63,745 nucleotides of DNA, from NCBI RefSeq assembly GCF_023228165.1, contig NZ_JALOBS010000030.1, positions 1 through 63,745 of the forward strand. The letters are read 5' to 3'. This DNA comes from Methylomonas sp. (GTDB taxonomy: Bacteria; Pseudomonadota; Gammaproteobacteria; Methylococcales; Methylomonadaceae). The notes beneath the pieces were generated by a model. It was not told where the DNA came from. It was given only the letters and a program-made list of their open reading frames with translations, and made no database searches. Position numbers and translations under genes: made by a program. Shown piece by piece: positions 41,659 through 51,395 of the stretch (the first letter of the stretch is position 1; the number at the start of each line of letters is the position of its first letter).

Positions 41659-43527
41659 ATGATTTCACGCGACGCGCCACGTTGCCAATTTCCTATAAAT
41701 CCGCGCTGTGTAGGCGAGCCGTATATTTTACCGAATACCTCGCGGCAAAATTTAATCAATCTCGCTATTCTTGAAAATCCATCCGCTGCGGGTTATTATC
41801 CTTTGCGCGAAATATTCGCTGGCATTAACGTTACGCAATATCCGCAGACAAATCCGCATCTTCTCGCGAAAATTCGCGAATACGCTCGCATAAATCCATC
41901 TGCGCCGATAGATATTATCTTGACTGCCGGATCGGATGCCGGCATTAAATTGATTTGTGATGCGCTAATTTCGCCGCAAACGCGCGTGATTTTGCCGACG
42001 CCGACATATCCGCACGCGGAGCTATTTTTCGAACAATCTGGATGTCTGAGCATCGACCGCCGCGAAATCAGATCAACATCCGAATTTACGAAAAAAATAT
42101 GCGCCACAAATGCGATTCGCGGCAATTCATTGATTTATATTGTTAATCCCAATATGCCATTCGGTTACCTCGTGCCGTCGGCGGAAATTACTGCGCTTGC
42201 CGTCGCGCATCCAGAATCTATTTTTGTTTGCGATGAGGCATACATCGAATTTACAAAGAAAGAAGACTCGTGTATTTCCGATGAGATGCCGGCAAATTTA
42301 CTTGTGCTGCGCACTTTCTCGAAATTGTTCGGGTTAGCTGCGCTAAGAATAGGCTACATTATCGCGCATCGGGATACTGCGAAATATCTGCGGAAAATGC
42401 ACAATGAGAAAAGTGTTTCGCCATTCGCGATGGAAGCCGCTCTTTTCGCTTTGAATGATTCGCCGCATTGGAAGCCGCAGATTTACGCGGCAATGAAGGC
42501 GCAATATCTCGCGGAATCGGCGCATATTGCGGAAGTGTTGCCGAAGATTTGTTTTTCGAATGCAGAAATATTTGCATTTAATATTCAGAATGGCAATTTC
42601 TATTTGCTCTTTTGCCGCAATCCCGCGAATGTCTGCGCGCGATTTGCAAAAATGGGCGTCCTCATTCGCGATAAGTCGCGCGATATTGCCAATTGCGTGC
42701 GAATTTGCATTCAATCGCGCGAAATAAATGACCGCGTGTTAAATATCATTCGTGCGATTAATTTACCATGCATTTTGCGCGCTGCGCGCGCAATCGGAAT
42801 TGACCTCGATGGCACTCTGCGCGCGGATGCGCAATCGGCGATTTCAGAAGAAGCGCAGCGATTTATTGATGCATTTCATCCAACTATTATTACAAATAAC
42901 TCAACAAAAAGCGCGTTAACACTGCTTCGTAGCATTCATTGCGAATTTTTGACGCCGCTAAATTTCATTCGTGACTATATTGCGCAACACGAAATTCACA
43001 GCATTTATTGTATCGCGGCGGAAGGAGATGATTATCGCAAAGAGATAATTAACACGCTCGGATGTGATGTTGATTTTGATGGCGAAAGCAATACTTCGTA
43101 CGATGCAGTCATTATGGTAAGTAATTTCTGGTTCGATTTGGCGAGAACAGTAAAATTGGCGAAAATATTCGCGCGGAATCAAATTCCACTTATTGTCGCT
43201 GATTCGAGCGCGATTTGCACAATTGATGCGTGCGGAGATTTAATAGACGAAAGTCACGCGATAATGCCGGATATGGCGACAATTGCGCGCAATTTTGCGC
43301 CGCCAATCGCAAAAGAAATCATATTTTGCTGTAAGCCAGACTTCTATCCTACGGAAAAAATACACATCGCTATTGGCGATAATGCGGCGACAGATTTGCC
43401 AGCACATTGCGGGATACGAATACTCTTGCGCAAATCGGCGGAAATTGACAAAGATTTGCCAATCTTTAATTTCGCCGAGAATCGCTTCGAAATAAGTAGT
43501 CTCTCTGCATTAATTCCGCATTCGTAA
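41659..43527 (+). CDS. HisC-like aminotransferase fused to HAD phosphatase, 622 aa
   Basis: Residues ~15-365 form a PLP-dependent fold-type I aminotransferase close to histidinol-phosphate aminotransferase. Marks are TAGSDAGIKL (~89-98), NPNMPFG (163-169), CDEAYIEF with Asp192 and Tyr195, TFSKLFG with PLP Lys222, Arg230 and a C-terminal RICIQ Arg348. Residues ~378-622 form a HAD hydrolase: GIDLDGT with Asp382 and Asp384, ITNNSTKS (motif II), CCKPDF (motif III Lys) and IGDNAATD (motif IV), the NagD-like class IIA pattern. All key residues are present, so both halves may be active. The substrate is unknown. I see no other amino-acid biosynthesis gene nearby. Confidence 0.88.
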   Translation: MISRDAPRCQFPINPRCVGEPYILPNTSRQNLINLAILENPSAAGYYPLREIFAGINVTQYPQTNPHLLAKIREYARINPSAPIDIILTAGSDAGIKLICDALISPQTRVILPTPTYPHAELFFEQSGCLSIDRREIRSTSEFTKKICATNAIRGNSLIYIVNPNMPFGYLVPSAEITALAVAHPESIFVCDEAYIEFTKKEDSCISDEMPANLLVLRTFSKLFGLAALRIGYIIAHRDTAKYLRKMHNEKSVSPFAMEAALFALNDSPHWKPQIYAAMKAQYLAESAHIAEVLPKICFSNAEIFAFNIQNGNFYLLFCRNPANVCARFAKMGVLIRDKSRDIANCVRICIQSREINDRVLNIIRAINLPCILRAARAIGIDLDGTLRADAQSAISEEAQRFIDAFHPTIITNNSTKSALTLLRSIHCEFLTPLNFIRDYIAQHEIHSIYCIAAEGDDYRKEIINTLGCDVDFDGESNTSYDAVIMVSNFWFDLARTVKLAKIFARNQIPLIVADSSAICTIDACGDLIDESHAIMPDMATIARNFAPPIAKEIIFCCKPDFYPTEKIHIAIGDNAATDLPAHCGIRILLRKSAEIDKDLPIFNFAENRFEISSLSALIPHS

Positions 43528-43562
43528 TCGCGCGAGCTGCCACTTTACGTGTGACTCAATTA

Positions 43563-43576
43563 TTTTTTGCAAAAAA
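43563..43576. terminator. TTTTTTGCAAAAAA palindrome
   Basis: Palindromic, between convergent ends 43527 (+) and 43595 (-). Confidence 0.45.
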
Positions 43577-43594
43577 AGAAATTGATGCGCGAAA

Positions 43595-44776
43595 TCACGC
43601 GGTGAATGCGAATAACGCGTTGGTTATCGTTGTTGGCAAATTAATCGGCGGCTCATATATGCCAGTTGCAAAATTGGCAACTTCGATTGCGATATTATGC
43701 GTGATGACACTTTCCAGAATGATACAGAATTTTTGATTCCATTCGAGGATGCCAATTATTGCACGCGCCTCATCGAGAAATCCATATTTACACTGCAATA
43801 AATACAAATCGTGCCATGAATTGCTTTGTGCGTCAAATTGCACAATCATATTTTCGTATATTTTGCGAGCAAACTGAATTGGAACACCGACTGGAAGCGG
43901 AACATCAACGAGAATCCGTTGAATGCCGAACAATTTTCCGCCAATGGTGACTAATTGTTTCAGCATGTACTTGAAATTCGATGCCAGACTTAACTTTATT
44001 TTTTCGTAGCTTCTATTCTCGATGTCGAATACAGTTAAATCCTGCGTTCCATTTTTAAAGCAAAATATCTTTTTTCCAAGCACGCCAGATACCAAATTGT
44101 TTGCACATAATGCATCGAAATTCAATGCGATTTTTTTGTAATTATGGAAAATCAGCGGCTGCCATTCGCCTATTTTTGCGTCAAATTGTTCGATATCGCT
44201 TTCGTGCCGCGATTCTGGCGGAATTTTCGCATGCTCCGAAGAATAAGATTGCCCACATGCGTAAATTCGGTCTCGATGCGTCAATAATATCTGCTCGATG
44301 CGCGGAATGCATAATTTACTCTGCATTTCCTCTTCTGCCCAGTGATTCGCACTTATTCTTGTAAATCTTGTAATTTTCTCATAATATGGCTTGCGTCTCG
44401 TGGGCAGTGTACTATTAATTGCATATAATGCGCTATTCAACCACGCAAAAGTTGCGTGGAAAAGTTCGCGCTTCGCGCTCGAGCCTCCGGCGAGTTCGTC
44501 TTTTGTCGGCTTTTGCACGATTGTCTCGCAGCGAATGTCACCGCAATTATCGATTTGACACACCACCAGCGAAGACTGACGTTTTGAATAATCTGCTATT
44601 GTGCAAATAATGTTGAGTGTCTTTGTTACGCGCATCATTTCGAAGATGATGTATACTACTTCTTGCGAAACGAGTGATATCGGACTATTTTCGTAACTAA
44701 GAGAAGTCAGAAAATGGACTGCAGTCGTTTGAATGTCATTTATTATCAATGGCGGCTTCAATCGCATAGAAGTCAT
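43595..44776 (-). CDS. Family C kelch-like protein, 393 aa
   Basis: The frame is open to 44800, but the motif at 44796-44807 overlaps that start, so the ATG at 44776 (MTSMRLKPP) is preferred. The N-terminal helix part (FLTSLSYENSPISLVSQEVVYIIFEMM) is followed by blades with FAWLNSALYAIN, DRIYACGQSYS, IEQFDAKIGEWQPL, GKKIFCFKNGTQDL and VQFDAQSNSWHDLY. The element at 44463-44498 adds AGGSSAKREL near residue 95, between the REETIV-like and HATFAWLN strands; other members lack it. Confidence 0.77.
   Translation of the reverse strand: MTSMRLKPPLIINDIQTTAVHFLTSLSYENSPISLVSQEVVYIIFEMMRVTKTLNIICTIADYSKRQSSLVVCQIDNCGDIRCETIVQKPTKDELAGGSSAKRELFHATFAWLNSALYAINSTLPTRRKPYYEKITRFTRISANHWAEEEMQSKLCIPRIEQILLTHRDRIYACGQSYSSEHAKIPPESRHESDIEQFDAKIGEWQPLIFHNYKKIALNFDALCANNLVSGVLGKKIFCFKNGTQDLTVFDIENRSYEKIKLSLASNFKYMLKQLVTIGGKLFGIQRILVDVPLPVGVPIQFARKIYENMIVQFDAQSNSWHDLYLLQCKYGFLDEARAIIGILEWNQKFCIILESVITHNIAIEVANFATGIYEPPINLPTTITNALFAFTA
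44463..44498 (-). repeat. 30-bp palindromic element (family C gene)
   Basis: The order is AAGTTC, GCGCTTCGCGC, TCGA, GCCTCCGGC, GAGTTC. Perfect arms; it is in frame. Confidence 0.92.
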
Positions 44777-44795
44777 TTTTTGAGTAACAACTCGC

Positions 44796-44807
44796 TTCAA
44801 AAAAAGA
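44796..44807 (-). promoter_or_regulatory. TCTTTTTTTGAA motif setting the start at 44776
   Basis: It lies 19 nt before the chosen ATG and overlaps the longer frame start at 44800. Confidence 0.6.
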
Positions 44808-44857
44808 TATCTACCATATAAAATGCCACCGCGCGATTTTCAATCCGCAAATGCGAT

Positions 44858-45943
44858 TTATGCCAGGTAACATCCAAGAATAGATATTTTTCGAACGTCA
44901 TTATGGAATGAAACTGATAAATTGTGCCATTCTTTGCCATCGAAATACTCGCTATTATCATCGTCACCTATTACGCATAGATATCCGCGAATAAAACACA
45001 GATATTCTACGCCATTGCGATACTGTGTCGACTTCGGCAAACTTTCCCATCGCCATTCAGCGTGAATAAAATGGAATGTATCATATTCATCCGCGACAAA
45101 TAAATCGTCTTTGTACGAAGTTGCCGATTGATGTATCGGGTAATCATATGGCGGTATTAGCGGAATAAATTCCATTTTTTGAGTAAATTTACTGAAGCAT
45201 GAAACTTGCCTCGACCTATCTCTAAAAATATACACGACATTTTTCGCGGGAATGATATTACAATTGCGATAATCTGCGAAGTATTCATCAATCGGAATGC
45301 TAATATAATCACCGCCATGATTGCCGTCAATGAAACAAATGCACCCAGCCGCTTTATCGGCAAAGAATTGCATTTGATTGAAAGGCGGTGTATTCTCGAA
45401 TTCTGACGGCGGCAAACAGTTGCGATGCGGCGGATCCAGTATCGCTGCAGTTAGAGCTGCGCGATATTCATTGATGATTATTTTTTTATCGCTAAAGTGC
45501 GCGGGGATAATCGGCGATAGTTCTGGGTAAACCAACTCGCTTTGATTTCCGAAAAATATTCGTTGCCGAGCAAAATAAAATTCTCGAAGGAAAAATGCCT
45601 CAGACGGAACACCAGAACTCGTGAGCACAATCGAAATGTTCTGCAAAATCAGGCTAAGCCAATTATCGTTACTAAATGAAAATAGACGATTTTCATCGGG
45701 CAAATATGGACACAATTCGCTCGGAAAGACGAATTTTCTCGAGTTCGTAACTATTGGGAATTTACTTACATCTACGAATGTGTTGAATATTAACGGTCCT
45801 GCGATATATTGGCGAAATTTGAAAAAGAAGCCAAATGACGGAAGACCAGCCAATGATAGCGGGCTTTCCGGGCTAATTTGCCCGAGCGCGAATACAGTGG
45901 CGATTTGTTTGCGCTTTGCTTCGCGGAAAATCGCGCTCGACAT
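44858..45943 (-). CDS. Divergent kelch-like protein, 361 aa
   Basis: The frame is open to 46003, but the motif at 45966-45977 and the ATG at 45943 (MSSAIFREAKRK) define a better start. Propeller-like strands are visible late in the protein (GCICFIDGNHGGDYISI, VVYIFRDRSRQVSCFSK, LFVADEYDTFHFI, YLCFIRGYLCVIGDDD, SEYFDGKEWHNLS). The N-terminus differs from family C and lacks the SPISLIS block. It is best read as a distant relative. No element is present. Confidence 0.65.
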   Translation of the reverse strand: MSSAIFREAKRKQIATVFALGQISPESPLSLAGLPSFGFFFKFRQYIAGPLIFNTFVDVSKFPIVTNSRKFVFPSELCPYLPDENRLFSFSNDNWLSLILQNISIVLTSSGVPSEAFFLREFYFARQRIFFGNQSELVYPELSPIIPAHFSDKKIIINEYRAALTAAILDPPHRNCLPPSEFENTPPFNQMQFFADKAAGCICFIDGNHGGDYISIPIDEYFADYRNCNIIPAKNVVYIFRDRSRQVSCFSKFTQKMEFIPLIPPYDYPIHQSATSYKDDLFVADEYDTFHFIHAEWRWESLPKSTQYRNGVEYLCFIRGYLCVIGDDDNSEYFDGKEWHNLSVSFHNDVRKISILGCYLA

Positions 45944-45965
45944 TGATTGAAACTGATGATTAAAT

Positions 45966-45977
45966 TTCAAAAAAAGA
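45966..45977 (-). promoter_or_regulatory. TCTTTTTTTGAA motif setting the start at 45943
   Basis: It lies 22 nt before the chosen ATG and lies inside the longer open frame. Confidence 0.55.
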
Positions 45978-46107
45978 CTATACCCGTGGAAAAACGCGTG
46001 CAAATGAGTATTTTTTTGAGTTAGCGGATAGCTTGCATATCGAACGAATCTCAGCGGCGATGTCTGGCTGTGAATATTCGCCTTTTGTGCAAAGGATAAA
46101 CGCGCGT

Positions 46108-47427
46108 TTATTCCGCCTTTGCGCGAGCGAGCATATTCGCGAATTCTGGTACTCGGCGTGTGATATCATCGAACTTTTCTTTGTTATGCTCCATAAAATC
46201 GTTATCCGCGAGCAAACCGCGCTCTTTCAAGAATATAACTATTTCATTGATAAATGGCAAACACCACATCTCATTTAACAGTGCATTCGCGCTCGATATG
46301 AGGTGCTGTTTATCTTGAAATTCCGCAGTTCGCAAAATCCAGCGTAGCGCGGCATATCGCGCTGTTGCCTCTGGCGAACCGATGGTTATTGTTCGCCCAA
46401 AATCCATATCATATTTGGCTTGGTAAGCAATGAAATTCTGAATCACTGAAATTAGTTGGCGACGATGAAAATCTTTAAGTGTGTCAACCATGCCGATTAT
46501 TTGTTCGGCAAATTCGAATTTGCCTATGCTCAGTGCGCCGAAAACTGCAAAACCTTCCACACGCGCTGGATGAAATTTGGCAAGCGCGCACATTCGATTG
46601 ACATCACATTCTGCCGCAATAATGCCAACAGCATCTGGAATGTATCCATGATAGATATATTTACCATATTTATCTATTGATTCAATGCTTTTGCATATTA
46701 TTTGCAGTACAAGACGATGTCCCGGGAAGAAATAATCGTGTTTTCCGTGTAATGAGGAAGATGACACTGCAGACATAACTTTTTCCAATAGCAATTCATT
46801 TTCTTGCTCTGCAGCGGTTTGAATCGCGAAATTAAATATTTTTACTGTATTAACACCTCTCATTGTCGTGAGCCACTTCAGCACAAGAGATACATTTTGT
46901 TCTGTAATATGCTTGGATACTAACATTGCAGCATGCATTAACCGGGGTCTTCTCCATGCATTTGATTCATCAGGATAACCGAAATTTACTATGCGCGTAT
47001 CGTGAATAAAATTATCTACCACGCGCAGAAGAAATGGCATTCCTCGCGATTCGACGATTGAAGGAACGAGATAAAATTCCATAATAGTAATGAATGGAAG
47101 CGATAATAGTAATGAATAATACATCGCATCTGGGCGATTTTTCTGTATTTCATGAAACGCATCAGCAAAATCAACACAGCGTTCTGGGCACCATTCGCCA
47201 AAGCGCGCAATTAAATCTGCGTTTGCCACAGATTCGGATGGTTTTTCGCTGTATGAATAGGACAAATGCGGAAGTGCAAGAAGCATTTCATTAAATGCCT
47301 CTTTCGCCTTTCTTTCGAATAAATCTCTCGCGTAGTCGCGAAAAACAGTGCATGTTCGCGCGCAACGTGCGAGCGAGCGCGCATCGAGCATATCAAGAAT
47401 ATATCGCCAGTTATCAAAGTTATCCAT
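46108..47427 (-). CDS. Family A F-box protein, 439 aa
   Basis: The ATG at 47427 (MDNFDNWRYILDMLDARS) is preferred over 47457 because the motif at 47453-47464 overlaps the longer start, and two relatives begin MDNFSSWQ and MDNFDIWQ. The F-box-like part is followed by FRDYARDLFERK and FGEWCPERCVDF near residue 85. It has no element. It is the last-transcribed A gene of the second A-A-A-B-C cassette, with 56 bp to the next A gene. Confidence 0.77.
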   Translation of the reverse strand: MDNFDNWRYILDMLDARSLARCARTCTVFRDYARDLFERKAKEAFNEMLLALPHLSYSYSEKPSESVANADLIARFGEWCPERCVDFADAFHEIQKNRPDAMYYSLLLSLPFITIMEFYLVPSIVESRGMPFLLRVVDNFIHDTRIVNFGYPDESNAWRRPRLMHAAMLVSKHITEQNVSLVLKWLTTMRGVNTVKIFNFAIQTAAEQENELLLEKVMSAVSSSSLHGKHDYFFPGHRLVLQIICKSIESIDKYGKYIYHGYIPDAVGIIAAECDVNRMCALAKFHPARVEGFAVFGALSIGKFEFAEQIIGMVDTLKDFHRRQLISVIQNFIAYQAKYDMDFGRTITIGSPEATARYAALRWILRTAEFQDKQHLISSANALLNEMWCLPFINEIVIFLKERGLLADNDFMEHNKEKFDDITRRVPEFANMLARAKAE

Positions 47428-47452
47428 TCTATTGTCCTGGAGATTGCACAGA

Positions 47453-47464
47453 TTCAAAAAAGAA
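47453..47464 (-). promoter_or_regulatory. TTCTTTTTTGAA motif setting the start at 47427
   Basis: It lies 25 nt upstream of the family-conserved MDNF start. Confidence 0.6.
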
Positions 47465-47483
47465 AAATAAACTACACGCGTGT

Positions 47484-48884
47484 TTAGCTCCCGCGCAGCG
47501 GTCGAGCCGAAGGCGAGCTCGCCTTCGGCTCGACCCCTCCGGGGGAGCTCGTATCGGCGCTCTCTGCGCGATTGAAAATTGCCAAAATCTCCGGATGATT
47601 GGCGAAATGCGCGGTGAGTTCATTTTTAAAGACTTCATTCAAGAAAAGATTATGTTCGCGCGCGAATGCGGCGGCAATTTCTGCGAATTCTACGGAGGGA
47701 TGAATATTCGCGCGCAATATGTATCGCGCGCATCGTAGATTTTTCTCTGCTGCGTCAAAACTTGCATTTCGCCATATCCAGCATATGCGCTCTTCTGGCA
47801 TGTTATACTGGAAAGTTTCATGGCGCAATACATGCGCGATTGTTTTTTTCGCAATGCATTTTCCATGGGTTGTAGTGATGCGCGCAACTAACCAGTCTGC
47901 AATATCGTAGTTATCTTGTTGATTATCAACTAATACGAATTCCAATGTGTTTACGTCGTCAAAATGACAATTTCGCCGAGAAACGAGCGCTTCCAATTCC
48001 GGTACTCCGCCGGAATTATAGATAATAAACTCCGGAATGCGATACCGATATTCCATCGGTATTTGCGGCTCGTACTTCTCGATGAACTGTTGATTATGTA
48101 AGAAATTATAAATATGGAAGAGTGGATGTGGTTCGTCGAATAATGATGGCATTCCAGCGGCAACTTTTATTTTTTCTGTTTTTGATGTACTTACAAATGC
48201 GAGCACTTTATCGAGTATATCCACTTCCGCTTCTATTGTAACTCCGGTATACGGGTGCAATCCATTTTGTAAAAAGATGGCGTGCCCTATCGCATAGTCA
48301 AATATATCCGCAGTCTTGCTGCATGGCATGGCATCGAGGAATTGCAAAATACGAAGCGCATTTTGCGATGTGATGCGAAATGATAATACTTTCGCGCAAA
48401 ATGATGCAATTGTGAAATTGGGTCGCTGCGCATCGTAGCGCATTATTTGCGGCGAATTTAAAATCTTATTCAGTGCGGCAATCATGCTTATAATACCGCG
48501 ATACTTCCATATCTTGTGGAAAATATTATTTTCTAAAAAGTAGAATTCGCGATTGATTGTTCCATCCGCGGGCGATATTTGCGATATCGCAAATATCAAG
48601 AGTTTCGCACAGCGATTCGGACACCATTCGCCAAAATGACCGATAATGTCATTGCTAGGAAGAGTGTCGAATATGTTGTGTACGCCATAGTACAATAGGT
48701 GATTCTCAGTTTTATCATGATTTTCGACGAGAAATGCAATCAGCTCGTCATATGCGATTTTCGACTTTCTTTTGAATAAATCTTTCGCGATAGTGCGAAA
48801 CATCGTACATACCTGCGCACAGCACGCAAGCGAGCGCGCGTCGAGATATTCGAAGATAATTTGCCAACTGCTGAAATTGTCCAT
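47484..48884 (-). CDS. Family A F-box protein with element-coded tail, 466 aa
   Basis: It opens MDNFSSWQIIFEYLDARSL and has FGEWCPNRCAKLL near residue 95. The last ~22 residues (SSPGGVEPKASSPSARPLRG then S) are encoded by two palindromic elements in opposite orientation at 47485-47550. Deleting the 60 bp gives an end ...ESADTS followed by the same stop codon, so the tail was gained without frame loss. The rest follows the family helical plan (MPSLFDEPHPLFHIYNFLHNQ is shared with 48955-50370). Confidence 0.78.
   Translation of the reverse strand: MDNFSSWQIIFEYLDARSLACCAQVCTMFRTIAKDLFKRKSKIAYDELIAFLVENHDKTENHLLYYGVHNIFDTLPSNDIIGHFGEWCPNRCAKLLIFAISQISPADGTINREFYFLENNIFHKIWKYRGIISMIAALNKILNSPQIMRYDAQRPNFTIASFCAKVLSFRITSQNALRILQFLDAMPCSKTADIFDYAIGHAIFLQNGLHPYTGVTIEAEVDILDKVLAFVSTSKTEKIKVAAGMPSLFDEPHPLFHIYNFLHNQQFIEKYEPQIPMEYRYRIPEFIIYNSGGVPELEALVSRRNCHFDDVNTLEFVLVDNQQDNYDIADWLVARITTTHGKCIAKKTIAHVLRHETFQYNMPEERICWIWRNASFDAAEKNLRCARYILRANIHPSVEFAEIAAAFAREHNLFLNEVFKNELTAHFANHPEILAIFNRAESADTSSPGGVEPKASSPSARPLRGS
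47485..47550 (-). repeat. Two palindromic elements, head to head (C-terminal)
   Basis: The order is TAGCTC, CCGCGCAGCGG, TCGA, GCCGAAGGC, GAGCTC, GCCTTCGGC, TCGA, CCCCTCCGGGG, GAGCTC. The two 9-nt hairpins are exact reverse complements of each other across GAGCTC. Confidence 0.93.
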
Positions 48885-48954
48885 GATGATGCTACGATAA
48901 TTTTAAGTGCAAGTAGATTCAAAAAAAATCTACATCTGGCGCGCGAACCACTGG

Positions 48955-50370
48955 CTATTTTGCATCAAACAGTTCGCGTGTGAGAATAGCTTTTGCTTCT
49001 GGCGTTCCAATTAGTTGCTCGACAAATGTTGCAAAATCTGCTTTGAATTGTGCGATTGCCAAAATATTATTTCTGCGTATAAATGCGGCTGCCGTATTCG
49101 CTGTTTCTGCTGAAACTGTTTGGAGATGCAGAATACGGCGCACAAAGTGTTCGCTTTTTTCCACAGATTCAAAGTTGACTATCCGCAATATCCAGCATAT
49201 GCGATTTTCTGGCAATCTTTGTCTAATTTTTTCTTCAGACTCAACATAATTCGCTATTATTTTCCTTGCTTCATTCTCTCCATGGTCTGCAATGATTCGC
49301 GATGTTGCCCAATCTACGATATTGGCGTATGGAAGATAATCTAATGCGAATCGCAAAGTGTGAATCGCATCAAATCTCGCGTAAGATTTCCGAGTTGCGA
49401 ACGCTTCTAAATCAGATATTTTACCGCCATGATAGGAAATAAATTCAGGAATGCGATGTTGATATTTTTCTGGAATATGCGGCTCGTATTTTTCGATGAA
49501 TGGCTGATTATGCATGAAATTATAAATTGCGAAGAGTGGATGTGGAGAATCGCTCGGGAAAACTTGCCCATCTGTATCTTCGATTTTTCCTGTTTTGGAT
49601 GTTTTCACAAATGCGAGAACTTTATCGAGAAGTGCCCAATTCTCGAGCGGGAGATTTATGGCTTCGTGATATTCTGCTTCCAGAGAAATTACGACGAATT
49701 CGCCGAAGGCTCGAGCGCTTCGCGCGAACTTATCTCTGTACTGTATCATTACGGCGTTGCTTATAATTCTGTCGAATATATATGCTGTTTTTTTGCAAGG
49801 CATATCATCGAGAAATTGCAATACAACATCCGCATTTTGAATAGTTATGCGTTTGGATAGAACATCAGCGCAAAACGTCGTGAATATCGAGCATCTGGGG
49901 CGAAATTGATGTGGGCGGTCACAGCGCATTATCCGTGGATCGCGCAAAAATCCATTGAGCGCGGTGATAATTCCGGTCACACCGCGTGCGGCATCTATCG
50001 ATGGGAATAAATGGTTATCAAGAAATACTGTCATCGTATTGAATGGGTGATTGTCATCCTGAGCGTGATTATCTTTCGGTGGTACGTATTTATCGAAGTC
50101 TATTCTGCCGCGCATGAATTCTGCGCAGTGTTCGGGGCACCAATCGCCAAAACGCTCAAAAGCGCAAAATACAGATTGACCTCTGGATTCATCGTCTTCC
50201 GAGCGGAATAATGAAACTGCAGCTATCACATCGTTATACGCTTCTTTTGCCTTTCTATCGAATATATCTTGTGCGAGTTTGCGAAAAGTAGTGCACACCT
50301 GCGCGCAATGCGCGAGTAAGCGCGCATTAAAATAATCGAGAATAATTTGCCAAATGTCGAAGTTATCCAT
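48955..50370 (-). CDS. Family A F-box protein, 471 aa
   Basis: This close sister of 47484-48884 starts MDNFDIWQIILDYFNARLL, has FGDWCPEHCAEFM, and shares VLQFLDDMPCKKTAYIFD, HPLFAIYNFMHNQPFIEKYEPHIPE and NRICWILR. The element at 49696-49731 adds KFARSARAFGEF near residue 215, absent from the sister. The promoter-like motif is about 20 nt upstream. It is the first-transcribed A gene of the second cassette. Confidence 0.77.
   Translation of the reverse strand: MDNFDIWQIILDYFNARLLAHCAQVCTTFRKLAQDIFDRKAKEAYNDVIAAVSLFRSEDDESRGQSVFCAFERFGDWCPEHCAEFMRGRIDFDKYVPPKDNHAQDDNHPFNTMTVFLDNHLFPSIDAARGVTGIITALNGFLRDPRIMRCDRPHQFRPRCSIFTTFCADVLSKRITIQNADVVLQFLDDMPCKKTAYIFDRIISNAVMIQYRDKFARSARAFGEFVVISLEAEYHEAINLPLENWALLDKVLAFVKTSKTGKIEDTDGQVFPSDSPHPLFAIYNFMHNQPFIEKYEPHIPEKYQHRIPEFISYHGGKISDLEAFATRKSYARFDAIHTLRFALDYLPYANIVDWATSRIIADHGENEARKIIANYVESEEKIRQRLPENRICWILRIVNFESVEKSEHFVRRILHLQTVSAETANTAAAFIRRNNILAIAQFKADFATFVEQLIGTPEAKAILTRELFDAK
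49696..49731 (-). repeat. 30-bp palindromic element (family A gene)
   Basis: The order is GAATTC, GCCGAAGGC, TCGA, GCGCTTCGCGC, GAACTT. Perfect arms; it is in frame. Confidence 0.9.
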
Positions 50371-50420
50371 GCTTATTGCTTAGAATGGCGCATTTCAAAA
50401 AAAGATTTCCACTCGCGGCA

Positions 50421-51341
50421 TTAGAAATACGCGGATAAGTCAATCGGCGGGATATCACTGCGAATTTGCACATAACTCGCCTTCGCGTACTCATCGAGCA
50501 AACTTGGTTTTACTTTTTGCGGATTTTTTTCAATCATTTGCGCCGTATCCGCCAATATGCTGCACGCATCACCGAATTTACAGCCGGACGATACAAATGA
50601 CTTCGCGAACAATCTTAGGATATTTACATTATAATCGCAGAAGACACAAAGACCATCCACCGCAGTGGTGCGGTTGCTCGTTTTCAAGAAATGGAACATC
50701 GCGTGCCAAACCCACGAGAACAGAACTGGGCTATTGACGCGCACGCGCGAATTTAAAACACTTTCGAAGATTTTCGCAATGATATGATGATTCATCTTTG
50801 CGAAAAGTGGCAAGAATACGCTCCAATCGTAAGTCGTTTCGCCCACTGGGCTATCAAACGCCACAGAATCGCAATACATGCCGTGTAACTCACTTTCCAG
50901 TATTCCATCATCTTCTTCTTGCGCAATAATCCGCATGAATATTGTTTTGCCCAATGTATGGCGCGTGTGGCGCGGTGGAAATATAGTACTCATTAATAGG
51001 CAGATATATTTTATTGGTATTTTGACGACCCACATCGCGTCGACTAAATTTCGCGGCGAAGGAAATGGCAACATATCGCTTATTTCATCAATCATACTTT
51101 CGCCAATGTGTGGCGGCGGTTGTCCGCTATTGATAGAAAGAGGATGAATGCTCATTTCTCGTTCATATATCGTGAGTATTTTCGCAACTATTTTGCTGGC
51201 ATTGGTTTGGAGAAAATTATCAATCACTGCGTTATACTCGTGCGAAATGAGGCGCAATTGGAAAATCTGCGCGATTCCATGCGGCTCTTTATCTAATAGC
51301 CACTCGCAAAACGGCGTTAGAAAATCCAAGCGTGTTGTCAT
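50421..51341 (-). CDS. Family B protein, 306 aa
   Basis: The frame is open to 51395, but the motif at 51369-51381 lies inside the extension. The ATG at 51341 (MTTRLDFLTPFCEWLL) aligns with the starts of the other two family B proteins. Shared marks are IAQIFQLRLISHEYNAV, FPSPRNLVDAM, DGLCVFCDYNVNILRLFAK and EKNPQKVKPSLLDEY. No element is present. It is the single B gene of the second cassette and the most divergent of the three. Confidence 0.77.
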   Translation of the reverse strand: MTTRLDFLTPFCEWLLDKEPHGIAQIFQLRLISHEYNAVIDNFLQTNASKIVAKILTIYEREMSIHPLSINSGQPPPHIGESMIDEISDMLPFPSPRNLVDAMWVVKIPIKYICLLMSTIFPPRHTRHTLGKTIFMRIIAQEEDDGILESELHGMYCDSVAFDSPVGETTYDWSVFLPLFAKMNHHIIAKIFESVLNSRVRVNSPVLFSWVWHAMFHFLKTSNRTTAVDGLCVFCDYNVNILRLFAKSFVSSGCKFGDACSILADTAQMIEKNPQKVKPSLLDEYAKASYVQIRSDIPPIDLSAYF

Positions 51342-51368
51342 CTCTTGATAAATATTACGCGTACGAGA

Positions 51369-51381
51369 TTCAAAAAAAGAA
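51369..51381 (-). promoter_or_regulatory. TTCTTTTTTTGAA motif setting the start at 51341
   Basis: It lies 27 nt upstream of the preferred ATG and inside the longer open frame. Confidence 0.6.
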
Positions 51382-51395
51382 CACCACTCGCGCAC

